The position numbers and the translations under genes were made by a program. From assembly GCA_963811905.1 (NCBI GenBank), contig CAWETK010000018.1, positions 1-64,000 on the forward strand: a stretch of 64,000 bases of DNA, read 5' to 3'. Below, one piece after another: positions 37,100 through 46,406 of this stretch. Below the pieces are notes generated by a model. It was not told where the DNA came from. It did no database searches and worked only from the letters and a program-made list of their open reading frames with translations. Numbering within the stretch: position 1 is the stretch's first letter; the number at the start of each line of letters is the position of its first letter. Origin of the DNA: DATFVA01 sp963811905. Lineage in GTDB: Bacteria; Bacteroidota; Ignavibacteria; Ignavibacteriales; Ignavibacteriaceae.

Positions 37100-39704
37100 A
37101 TGAAGCAAAAAATCCTACCATTTATTGGTATTTCTTTATTTGCTCTGTTGTTCGGTTCCTGCGGAGGAAATAAAGAAATAACAAGAGATGATAATACCTC
37201 GTACAATAATACAAATGTACAAAAAGGGGGGATCGTCTCAGAAATGATGGAACAGGCAAGACAGTATTATATTTCCGCGCTCGCAAAGCAGGACATCAAC
37301 AGTACTTCTGAGACTGTTTCAAATTATGAATCGTCCCTGAGAATAATAAATAACCTGAGCTATTATCCCGGAATTGAAGAAAATGAAGCCTACCTTGAGC
37401 TTGAAAAGTCTATTATAGAAGACTACCAGAAGTATGTCGATGGACTGCCTGAGCTCCCTGTAGAAGTTTCGTTTGCCGCTCTTGAGGAGTGGATGGGGAA
37501 GAATATGCCTGACGAGCAGTTCTCCTTAAAAGATAAAGGGAAAGATGAAAAGCCGGTCGTCATCCCTGCCGATGTTCCTCTTGAAGTAAATTCCTATGTT
37601 GAACAATGGGTCGAATATTTCACAGGAAAAGGACGAAAACATATGGAACTATGGCTCGCTCGTTCGGGCAGATATTTCCCTATGATGACTAAAATCTTCG
37701 ACGAAGAACATATCCCGAAACAGCTTGTTTATTTAAGTATGGTTGAAAGCGGACTGAATCCTGTAGCACGCTCCTGGGCCAGCGCTGTAGGATTGTGGCA
37801 GTTTATAAAATCAACCGGAAGAATGTATGGACTTGAATCAGAGTTTTATTTTGATGAAAGACGCGATCCTGAAAAATCCACCAGGGCCGCAGCAAGGCAT
37901 TTAAGAGATCTTTATACATCTTTAAATGACTGGTATCTTGCCCTTGCAGCATATAATGCAGGTGAAGGCAGAATTACCCGTGCTGTCCGCAGAGCCGGTG
38001 AAAATGACTTCTGGGCTGCACGTCAAATACCTGCCAAAGGAAACAAGAAGTTATGTTCCCCAGTACATCGCAGTATGCCTCATTGCAATGAATCCTGAAA
38101 AATACGGATTCACAAATATTCAGCTTGACAAACCGGTGGCATACGAAACCTGCAAGATTAATGACGCCGTCGATTTGAATTACATTGCTCAGAGCTGCGG
38201 TACTGACGTTGAGACACTTCTTGATATGAACCCGGAACTTACACAGATGAGCACACCGAGAAATTATCCCGGCGGTTATGAACTGAAAATCCCGAAAGGA
38301 ACTTCTGAAACGCTGGTAGCAAGCCTTCAGAATATTCCTGAATCGGCAAAGAGAAACTATCTTGTCCATACAATAAAGCGAGGCGAAACTCTATCCCGTA
38401 TTGCTGCCAGGTATGGTATTTCAGCTAATGATCTTGCCGATGCTAATAATATCTCTGTAAGATCGAAGCTTTATAGCGGCGTTACTCTGAAAATACCAGT
38501 ATCTAATGTTTCCGACAGAAATTTTGCGTACAATACTAATACAGAAGAAGCAGGTGAGACTGATACAAACAGCGGCGGTTATGTTTCCCCGTATGCCGCA
38601 TTATTGAAAGACAGCAATATTGATACTGTTACCTCCTCCGGCGGGGAGATTGTTGCTGCTATTGATGAAGATACTAAGAATGATGTAACAAAGGATGACA
38701 GCGCAATAACCGGTGAAGACGGATCTACAATCGCCGTGATTCCTGCCGGTAAAGTTATGGTAACATATACAGTTAAAAAGGGCGAAAGCCTCCTGGGTAT
38801 CTCCGACCTGTTTAATTCAAGAGTAAGCGATATAAGAAACTGGAATAATATCCCTTATACCCAGACGATCAGCGTCGGACAGAAGCTTGTATTATATGTC
38901 CCTCAGGAAAAGAAGGATTTTTATGCAAGCCTGGATAACCAGACCCCTGTAGAAAAGTCCGTTACAAAATCCAATTCGTCCAACACTGCCGCATCATATG
39001 TATACCACCGTATCAGGAGAGGTGAAAACCTGTATTCTATAGCCAAAAGATACCGGGTGTATGTTAGTAATATTCGCGACTGGAATGATATCTCCGGTAA
39101 CAAAATTTACGCTGGGCAGCGGCTAAAAATATATACAAGCAATACTTCAATTGCTGACAATACCTCCGTGCCTTCGCGTTCCAGTCTTTACCGTTATAAA
39201 GTCAGGAAGGGTGATACTATCAGCGAACTGGCTGAGAGATTTAATGTTTCCACCTCACAAATCAGGAGTTGGAATACACTGAATTCCAACAAAATAAATT
39301 TTGGACAGACACTTAAAATTTATTCGAGTGAAAGTATCGAATCTCTTGGAGATAATACAACCAAGAACTCAGCCAATGTGAACTACTATAAGATTAAACC
39401 AGGTGATTCGATAGGCCAGATCGCAGAGCTTTACAAAGTATCATCTTCCAGCATCAGGAAGTGGAACAGTCTGAGAAGCAATAAAATAATTGCCGGTAAA
39501 ACATTAAAGATTTATTCTGATGCTGATGTGAATGATGTCCCTGAAACGCCCCGCAGGAGTGCAAACGGCCTCCATACTGTAACACGCGGTGAATCGCTTT
39601 ATTCAATCGCAAGGATGTATTCCACTTCGGTTGAAAATCTTAAGAAAATTAACAAGCTTTCAAGCACAAAGATTGTCGCAGGTCAGAAACTCAGAGTCGA
39701 ATAG
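37100..39704 (+). CDS. mltD: MltD-like lytic transglycosylase lipoprotein with six LysM domains, frameshifted near 38026
   Basis: The first part (37100 onward) has a lipoprotein signal ('LFALLFGSC') and an SLT goose-lysozyme-type domain: catalytic Glu in 'SMVESGLNPVARSWASAVGL', then 'ALAAYNAGEGRITRAV'. The frame then breaks at about 38024-38027; deleting one A from 'caaa' joins 'FWAARQ' to 'YLPKETRSYVPQYIA', the conserved MltD continuation. The second part carries six LysM repeats starting near 38360, 38760, 38995, 39190, 39380 and 39575, each with 'GEsL..IA' and a final 'K.Y.GQ.LKI' pattern. The enzyme cleaves peptidoglycan to 1,6-anhydromuropeptides at the outer-membrane inner face. Corrected length is about 867 residues. 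Confidence 0.88.
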
Positions 39705-39790
39705 TCAGATACTTTATTTTAATAGATACATATCTTAACTTTGTAACTGAATTTGGAGGAAGTCCAAAACTAAATTTTGAAATTTTGAAC

Positions 39791-39881
39791 GAGCCGTTAG
39801 GGGTGTTGTCCCGCTTGCCGGGCGACTGAGAGCATACCCTAATACCTGATCTGGGTAATACCAGCGTAGGGAAACGGGCTG
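39791..39881 (+). promoter_or_regulatory. TPP riboswitch (THI element)
   Basis: The sequence contains the conserved THI-box parts in order: 'aggggtg', 'gactgagag', 'taccc', 'acctgatctgggtaatacc' and 'agcgtagggaaa'. P1 pairs 'agccgtt' (39792-39798) with 'aacgggct' (39873-39880, one bulged G). It binds thiamine pyrophosphate and sits 72 bp ahead of a TonB receptor gene, with an intrinsic terminator between them. Confidence 0.96.
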
Positions 39882-39910
39882 AATAGCCTCTTAGGAATAA
39901 TTAAGTATTT

Positions 39911-39940
39911 AGCCGTTTCTTGAAACGGCTATTTTTATTT
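39911..39940 (+). terminator. Riboswitch expression-platform terminator
   Basis: A perfect 8-bp hairpin (agccgttt / aaacggct, loop cttg) followed by a T-rich tail. Its 5' arm can instead pair with the 3' strand of the riboswitch P1 (aaacgggct). TPP binding holds P1 together and so frees the terminator; without TPP the antiterminator can form and the receptor gene is read. Confidence 0.85.
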
Positions 39941-39952
39941 GGAGGTAATTAA

Positions 39953-42417
39953 ATGAAATACTTGGTTATTCTTCTTTTCTTTTAAACAGTTCACTTTTTT
40001 CTCAGGGCCTTACAATCAAAGGCAAAGTTGTTGATGCAGAAACACTTCAGCCGCTCGCTTCAGCCAACCTTGTTATTGAAGGTACAGATATAGGTACTTC
40101 GACTGAAGACGATGGGACTTTTATACTTTCGGGCTATATAAAATTGGGGGAAACGCTTAAGATCAGTTATGTAGGATATTCGCCGAAAGAAATTTTGCTG
40201 AAAGAGAATGACCTGCAGAACCTGGAAATAAAACTGCTACCCTTGATTATTCCTTCACAGACTGTTTTTGTAGAAGGGAGTATAGCTAAGAAAGGATATA
40301 CCCCCGTTACTTTCGATAAGATAAGCAGGAAGGAAATACAGGAAAATTATACTGTCCAGGATATCCCGAAATACCTCAGTTCTCTCCCTTCGACTACATT
40401 CTATTCAGAGAACGGCAACGGAATAGGATATAATTACCTCAGCATACGGGGATTTGATCAGAGAAGAATTTCTGTTTCTATAAATGGCATCCCCCAGAAT
40501 GATCCTGAAGATCATAATGTTTACTGGCTGGATTTTCCTGATCTGCTTGCAGGTACCGACCTGATCCAGGTTCAGAGAGGTGCGGGGAACGGTGCTTCAG
40601 GTTATCCGTCGATCGGCGGAAGCATCAACATCATAACTTCCGCATTTACAAATGATCCGCAGATAAATTTCTTCGCTGCTGCAGGCAGCTATAATACGCG
40701 TAAATACAGCGCTTCTTTTTCAAGCGGACTTATAGACAAAAAATATTCTGTGTACGCTAAACTGTCACAGATACTTAGCAGCGGGTACCGCCTCAGCTCG
40801 TGGGTTAAATTTAATTCATATCATCTCTCAGCAGTAAGATATGATGATAAGCTTACAACGCAGGTGAATTTTTACGGTGGTCCGATTGAAGACGGGCTGG
40901 CCTATACAGGTGTGCCCAAATTTGCTGTTAAAGATAAAGAATTGAGAAAAGCTAATTATTCATACTGGGAAGCAGATCAGAACGGTTACACTTATACTTT
41001 GGAGAGGAGAGTTTCGGAAATTGAAAACTTCTCTCAACCGCATTATGAATTGTTGAATGAATACAGGTTTAACGATAACCTGAATTTGAACTCGGCTCTT
41101 TTTCTGGTTACAGGAGACGGCTTCTTTGACTTTGATGGCTCTTGGGCGGATACGACTTATCTCAGGCTTACAAGCGAATACGGATTTCATCCTTCGCAAA
41201 ATCCGGGCAATGTCTTAATCCGTGCACAGGTTAATAATACCCAGTATGGATGGATCCCGAGACTGAGTTATAAACATCAGAACGGCGAATTGATAATCGG
41301 TGCTGAGTTAAGGAAACATAAGTCGGATCACTGGGGAGCAGTAAATTACGGTGAAAATCTTCCTGAAGGTTTAACGAAAAGTTATCACTACTATTTCTAC
41401 AACGGCGGAAAGGATATTATTAACGGATTTATTCACGAGGAGTATAATATCAGTCCGATGTTTAATATCTTAGGTGAGATCCAGGCAGCATATCATAAAT
41501 ACAGACTCTATAATGAAAAATACCTGCGGCATGATTTCTTTGTCAGCAACACTTTCTTCAACCCGAGACTGGGAATCAATACTAAATTCAATGAGGACCT
41601 GAATATTTATCTGTCTTATGCGCGGGTTTCGCGTGAACCCCGTCTGAATACTTATTATGATGCAGCCGAATCCAGCGGCGGTGCTGTTCCTCAGTTTAAA
41701 CAGAATTCGGATGGTTCTTATAATTATAAGGAGCCCCTGGTAAAGCCGGAGACAATGAACGATTTTGAGCTCGGTTCTTCTTTTAATGCAGGAAATGTTA
41801 ATCTTACATTGAATCTTTTCTATATGCTTTTTGATAATGAAATTGTAAAAAACGGTCAGGTCGATAGGTTTGGACAGCCCGTAACAGGTAATGTTAACAA
41901 TACAATCCATACAGGAATCGAACTTTCCGGGGTCCTGCTAATTGTAAACGGGCTGCAATTAACTGGAAATGCAACCTTCAGTAAAAATGAGATCAAAGAA
42001 GGCAGGGAATATCTCGGAACTGACGAATCCCTTGATCTGAGCGGGAACAGGATCAGCGGTTTTCCTGATTTCCTGGCAAACTTTGGAATTAATTATCGAA
42101 ATAGCGGACGTATTTTTACAATTTACAGGAAGATACGTGGGAGCATTTTTCTCTGATAATTATGATAATAAAATTTCACAGTATCTGAATCAGTATCCCG
42201 GATTTATTTCTTATACCGATAATAAAAATGATGCTTACTTTACAGCAGATTTTACGGCAGTTATGAATTTAAACCCTTCAGTGCGTTGAATAGTTCTAAG
42301 ATATTTATTCAGGTTAATAATATTTTTGATAATCTGTACTCTGCAAATGCAATTGGACCCGAATTCTTCCCGGCAGCCGAAAGAAACTTCCTCGCCGGTA
42401 TCCAGGTCGGGTTGTAA
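39953..42417 (+). CDS. TPP-riboswitch-controlled TonB-dependent receptor (thiamine uptake), with three frame breaks
   Basis: The start ATG (39953) has 'ggagg' upstream and gives 'MKYLVILLFF', then the frame breaks; adding one T near 39982 continues as 'LNSSLFSQGLTIKGKVVDAE', a signal peptide and a carboxypeptidase-like domain. The plug ('LSIRGFDQRRISVSINGIPQ', 'VQRGAGNGASGYPSIGGSIN') and barrel follow. Two more breaks lie near 42133 (one extra base) and 42256 (one missing base, 'acggc'), after which the frame ends in 'FIQVNNIFDNLYS' and 'RNFLAGIQVGL', a normal receptor terminus. Corrected length is ~821 residues. The THI element and neighbouring thiamine genes indicate uptake of thiamine or a thiamine precursor across the outer membrane. 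Confidence 0.88.
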
Positions 42418-42464
42418 TTAGCACGTCGGAGTTGTACTTAAAGTAATTATGTCCTTTCTGACCC

Positions 42465-42620
42465 CGACTCATTGAGTGACCCGCTTAACCTGCCAACAAA
42501 ACAAAGGTAGGAAGTAATTTGAAAGCAGGCGGAGCTAAGGATCTTTAAGCGGGATAATGAGTCCAGGTATTGTGGACGAAATCTCGCTTTGCGGGTTGAG
42601 TCACCGGAATCCCGCTCATT
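42465..42620. repeat. Nested palindromes (gactcatt/cccgctta stems)
   Basis: Within the 412-bp gap between the receptor and thiamine pyrophosphokinase genes, 'gactcatt...cccgctta' (from 42465) pairs with 'taagcggg..aatgagtc' (to ~42564). A second 'tcaccggaatcccgctcat' copy follows. They resemble parts of the 'ggtggc' palindrome family next to them. No gene is visible in the gap. Confidence 0.6.
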
Positions 42621-42706
42621 TTTTGATTTATTTTCTATATCGAGACGGGCTTGGCAGGATATCGAAGCCTGGTAGTTTCTCAATATAAAAGTTGTGGATC
42701 TTGCTG

Positions 42707-42766
42707 CGGTGGCTGAGTGTCCCGCTCTTGTGAATAAATTTTAGGCGGGACGTATCGAAGCCACCG
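42707..42766. repeat. REP-like nested palindrome, copy A
   Basis: Outer stem cggtggct / agccaccg (8 bp perfect, 42707-42714 with 42759-42766) encloses an inner stem gtcccgc / gcgggac (7 bp perfect, 42719-42725 with 42745-42751). The right arm 'tatcgaagccaccga' recurs at 58517-58530, and a variant at 49859-49873. Confidence 0.75.
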
Positions 42767-42829
42767 AAAATAAGGCAGGTATATTTGTCTAAGGATCTGC
42801 TGCAAGTTTAATCTATAAAGGAAGCCAGA

Positions 42830-43483
42830 TTGAAAAAATGCATAATACTTGCTAACGGAAAGCCGCCGGCAAAGAAGGTTATTAAATATCTTCAGTCAAC
42901 CGGCTACAATACCCTGATCTGCGCAGACGGCGGTGCGGATACTGCAAAGGATATAGGTATTATTCCTGATTACATCATTGGGGATTTCGATTCTGTAAAA
43001 GATGAGACACTTAGCTTCTTCAGCAAAAAATCTGAGATCATCAGAATAAAGAGACAGAATGACACCGATGTTGAGAAGTGCCTCAAGTTCGCAATCCGGA
43101 AGCATTGTGAAGAAGCAGTATTGCTCGGAGCTGTAGGCGACCGGCTTGACCACAGCTTCTGTAATATGGGGATAGTAATCAAGTTCTTCGGTAAGATTAA
43201 AGTAAGGATAATTTCAGATAAATCTCTCCTTACTCCCTATACAGGCGAGGCTGTATTAAGGACTGTCCCCGATGAAACAATTTCTTTATACGGATTCGAT
43301 AAAAAAACAAAAATCACATCTTCCGGACTGAAATATCCTCTAAAACGAACCGTACTTCCGTTCGGACAAAAAGAAAGTACCAGTAATGCGGCAGTCAAAG
43401 AAAAAGTCAGATTAAAGATTACCGGCGGAATGATTTTCGTTATCAGAGATTTTGATTTGCTTAAAAAGAATGATCTCATTTAA
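42830..43483 (+). CDS. thiN: Thiamine pyrophosphokinase
   Basis: A 217-residue TPK that converts thiamine plus ATP to TPP in the cytoplasm. Signatures are 'ILANGKPP', 'CADGGADTAKDIGIIPDYII', 'GDFDSV', 'QNDTDVEKCL' and 'GAVGDRLDH', the substrate- and Mg-binding elements of the family. The start is TTG with 'aggaag' upstream. It lies 412 bp downstream of the riboswitch-controlled receptor and overlaps the next gene (a symporter) by 14 bases. Together they form a thiamine salvage unit: uptake, then activation to TPP. Whether the gene is under the same riboswitch is unclear because palindromes lie between. Confidence 0.92.
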   Translation: MKKCIILANGKPPAKKVIKYLQSTGYNTLICADGGADTAKDIGIIPDYIIGDFDSVKDETLSFFSKKSEIIRIKRQNDTDVEKCLKFAIRKHCEEAVLLGAVGDRLDHSFCNMGIVIKFFGKIKVRIISDKSLLTPYTGEAVLRTVPDETISLYGFDKKTKITSSGLKYPLKRTVLPFGQKESTSNAAVKEKVRLKITGGMIFVIRDFDLLKKNDLI

Positions 43484-44861
43484 TTCTCTTGACATAACCA
43501 TAATTATCCTCTTCTTCGGGGTAGTTCTGCTTATTGGTTTCATATCGGGCAGGAAAACCAGGGGAGAGGCGGATGATTACCTGCTGTCGGGCAGAAAAGT
43601 GGGACTTTTTCTTTTCATTCTTACAAATGTCTCTACCTGGTACGGCGGTATACTGGGAGTAGGGGAATTCACATACCGCTACGGAATTGCGAGCTGGTTT
43701 ACACAGGGCTTTCCTTACTATATTTTTGCTTTCCTGTTCGCACTGTTTTTTGCAAAAAAGATCCGGTCCGCATCCCTTTTTACTATTCCCGATAAAATAA
43801 CAGAGACATATGGAAAGACAGCCGGCATGATCACTGCGGTTCTTGTTTTTGTACTCGTCTCTCCCGCACCGTATGTTTTAATGACGGCGAACCTTCTCTC
43901 ACTGATATTTCATACCGGCATAATTCTAAGTCTGTTTATCTCCGTCATCCTTTCAATGGTATATCTTCTTCAGGGAGGCTTCCGTTCTAACGTGTTCACA
44001 GATTCTTTCCAGTTCTTTGTAATGTTCGGGGGATTCATCCTTATGCTCATTTTCTGCGGAATCAATTTCGGAGGTTACGATTATCTTTCTTCTGCTCTCC
44101 CGCCTGCTCACCTCGAGCTTACTGGCGGAGCATCACCTTTATTCATAATTGTCTGGTTCCTAATTGCAATGTGGACATTTGCAGATCCCGGATTCCATCA
44201 AAGATGCTACGCAGCTGAATCAGGTAACGTTGCGGTTAAAGGAATAATTATTTCGATTTTCTTCTGGGCACTTTTCGATTTCCTGACCACTTCAACAGGC
44301 TTATTCGCCAGGGCAAGTCTTCCCGGAATAGACCAGCCGGTTCTTTCTTACCCTCTCCTTGCAGAAAAGATTCTTCCTTCAGGAATAAAAGGAATTTTTT
44401 ATGCGGGATTGTTCGCAACAATAATGTCAACATCCAACAGCTTCCTTTTTCTCAGCGGAACAACAATAGGAAGAGACTTCATCTTCAGATTGAAGAAAGA
44501 GGGGAATGAGCAGAGATTGAAAGCCTATACTATTGCAGGGCTGATTATCAGCGGACTTCTCTCAATTCTTCTGGCTTATGAAATCCCTTCTGTTATTGAA
44601 ATCTGGTACACCCTTGGATCTTTGTGTATCCCGGCAATAATACCCGCTGTAATAAGTGCTTACTATCCAGGGATCAGGGTTAAAAACAGGATAATGATAA
44701 TTGAGATGGCTGCAGCGGTTTCACTTAGTACTGCGTGGTATTTTTTAAGGCTGGGGTCTGTGATAACAGGAGCTCTTTACGAAATTGAACCCATGATCCT
44801 CGGGATTTTAATTGCCGCTGGTATACACATCATTGCTCTTATTAGAACTAATGACCAATGA
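43470..44861 (+). CDS. Sodium:solute symporter family protein, possible thiamine transporter
   Basis: A ~463-residue SSS-family inner-membrane symporter with about 13 hydrophobic segments. The N-terminus 'IGFISGRKTRGEADDYLLSG' followed by 'NVSTWYGGILGVGEFTYRYG' is the standard SSS opening; 'IMSTSNSFLFLSGTT' is the conserved TM8-like Na+ site region. The ATG at 43470 is preferred over 43452. It overlaps thiN by 14 bases, so the two are co-translated. The substrate is inferred, from this linkage, to be thiamine or a related compound; the family also carries sugars, amino acids and pantothenate. Confidence 0.83.
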   Translation: MISFNSLDITIIILFFGVVLLIGFISGRKTRGEADDYLLSGRKVGLFLFILTNVSTWYGGILGVGEFTYRYGIASWFTQGFPYYIFAFLFALFFAKKIRSASLFTIPDKITETYGKTAGMITAVLVFVLVSPAPYVLMTANLLSLIFHTGIILSLFISVILSMVYLLQGGFRSNVFTDSFQFFVMFGGFILMLIFCGINFGGYDYLSSALPPAHLELTGGASPLFIIVWFLIAMWTFADPGFHQRCYAAESGNVAVKGIIISIFFWALFDFLTTSTGLFARASLPGIDQPVLSYPLLAEKILPSGIKGIFYAGLFATIMSTSNSFLFLSGTTIGRDFIFRLKKEGNEQRLKAYTIAGLIISGLLSILLAYEIPSVIEIWYTLGSLCIPAIIPAVISAYYPGIRVKNRIMIIEMAAAVSLSTAWYFLRLGSVITGALYEIEPMILGILIAAGIHIIALIRTNDQ

Positions 44862-44896
44862 CTAATTCCCAATGACCACTTCCCAACGCCTGCTTA

Positions 44897-45826
44897 CTAC
44901 TCCCTCTTTCCTGCTTTTCTATGCACTAACGATAAAATTATCGATCCGGCGAGCAATGAGATTATTATAGCGAGAGAGATTGGTGTCGGGATATGGTAAA
45001 AATCAGATATCATCATCTTTACCCCGACATAAAATAATATTATCGCAACACCGTATTTCAGATAGACAAAAAGATCAACAATGCCGGCCAGGGAGAAGTA
45101 AAGAGCCCTTAACCCCATTATTGCAAATATATTCGATGTAATAATTATAAAAGGATCCCTTGTGATTGCAATGATTGCAGGGATTGAATCAACTGCAAAA
45201 ACTATATCTGAAGATTCAATCAGAAGCAGGGTTATAAAAATAGGGGTTGCGAATATTGTCCCGTTTTTCTTTGTAAAGAACTTTTTGCCTTTATAATCAG
45301 GAAGAATATTAAAAAACCTTCTTATGAATTTTATAACCGGATGTCTCTCCAGGTCTATTTCCTTATCTTCTCCGAAGGCCATTTTATATGCCCCGTATAA
45401 AAGGATAAAGCCGAATACATATATGATCGGCTGGAAAAGATTTATAAGTCCGACACCGATGAGTATAAATATTACTCTTAAAACTATAGCGCTGAGGATG
45501 CCCCATTTGAGAATATGAGGCTGGTTCTCGCTGCTTATTCCCATTGTTTTAAAGATCAGCAGGAACACAAAAAGGTTGTCGACAGATAATGAATATTCAA
45601 TGAGGTAGCCGGTTATAAATTCCAGACTGCGCTGGGGGCCCCTCTCAAGGAAAAAATGAATAGCCACGAAAAAGAGAAGAGCGGTGCATATCCAGACACC
45701 GCTCCACATAAGACTTCTCTTTAAACCTATTTTACCTTGTCTATGATCTGTTACATATAAATCTATTATAATAATTATAAGAGCTATTATTACAAATACA
45801 ATCCAGAATGTAAATTCGTTAAACAA
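44897..45826 (-). CDS. TerC/Alx-family integral membrane protein
   Basis: A ~309-residue membrane protein with about eight hydrophobic segments. The family pattern is visible: 'EFITGYLIEYSLSVDNLFVF' early (Asp in the membrane) and 'LLLIESSDIVFAVDSIPAI' in the second half, the paired acidic motifs linked to metal ion export, with Mn2+ known for Alx/TerC relatives. I use TTG at 45826, which has 'cagggtt' upstream and gives the usual N-terminus 'FNEFTFWIV'. The frame runs further up into the arginine decarboxylase 3' end but without motif support. It begins 15 bp after that gene's stop. Confidence 0.85.
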   Translation of the reverse strand: MFNEFTFWIVFVIIALIIIIIDLYVTDHRQGKIGLKRSLMWSGVWICTALLFFVAIHFFLERGPQRSLEFITGYLIEYSLSVDNLFVFLLIFKTMGISSENQPHILKWGILSAIVLRVIFILIGVGLINLFQPIIYVFGFILLYGAYKMAFGEDKEIDLERHPVIKFIRRFFNILPDYKGKKFFTKKNGTIFATPIFITLLLIESSDIVFAVDSIPAIIAITRDPFIIITSNIFAIMGLRALYFSLAGIVDLFVYLKYGVAIILFYVGVKMMISDFYHIPTPISLAIIISLLAGSIILSLVHRKAGKRE

Positions 45827-45840
45827 ATTTAACCCTGCGA

Positions 45841-46386
45841 TTATGGTAAAAGAACACCGATGGCAAGCACGGTGGTCCACAAACCGTTCTTGTCGCCTTC
45901 GGCCGACTGTGTAATATTGAAAGATCTTACAATCTTTCCCGACATTTTATATATATTCTCTCTTTCACTCCAGTCTATATCAGGGTTGAATTCAACTCCG
46001 AGAGTTGTTGCCAGCATTGTCGCTGCCAGGTCTTCTGCATATTCACCTGCCACTTTTTCTGTCTCTCCAAACGGATGATGTTCAGACAGATAACCATACT
46101 GGGAAGGGTCGGCAGGCAGCGCAGCTCCTATGGATGCTGCTATCAGTCTGTTCGGTTCATTTGTGGAATTTCGGGCCATTACTGCAAAAGTAATCTGGCC
46201 GGGCGAGAGTTCCTTTAATCCTTCTTCTTTACTTATTTTTTTACAACCAACGGGATAGATGCTGCTCACAGTCACCAAATTACATATCTCCACCCCGGCA
46301 CTTCTAAGGGCAAGCTCAAAAGATGTTAAATACTCTTTATGTCTGCCTACCCCTTTGGTAAAGAAAATTTTAGTTGGAACATACAA
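45841..46386 (-). CDS. Pyruvoyl-dependent arginine decarboxylase
   Basis: A 181-residue proenzyme. Cleavage at the Ser-Ser bond in 'LVTVSSIYPVGCKK' (S41-S42) makes the pyruvoyl group that decarboxylates arginine to agmatine, the first step of polyamine synthesis. Other signatures are 'GQITFAVMARNSTNEPNRLI', 'ASIGAALPADP', 'GYLSEHH' and the terminal 'NGLWTTVLAIGV'. The length fits the family. 'aaggagatgat' lies before the ATG. It starts 20 bp after the end of tyrS, so the two are probably co-transcribed along with terC. Confidence 0.92.
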   Translation of the reverse strand: MYVPTKIFFTKGVGRHKEYLTSFELALRSAGVEICNLVTVSSIYPVGCKKISKEEGLKELSPGQITFAVMARNSTNEPNRLIAASIGAALPADPSQYGYLSEHHPFGETEKVAGEYAEDLAATMLATTLGVEFNPDIDWSERENIYKMSGKIVRSFNITQSAEGDKNGLWTTVLAIGVLLP

Positions 46387-46406
46387 TATATCATCTCCTT
46401 TCTAAG

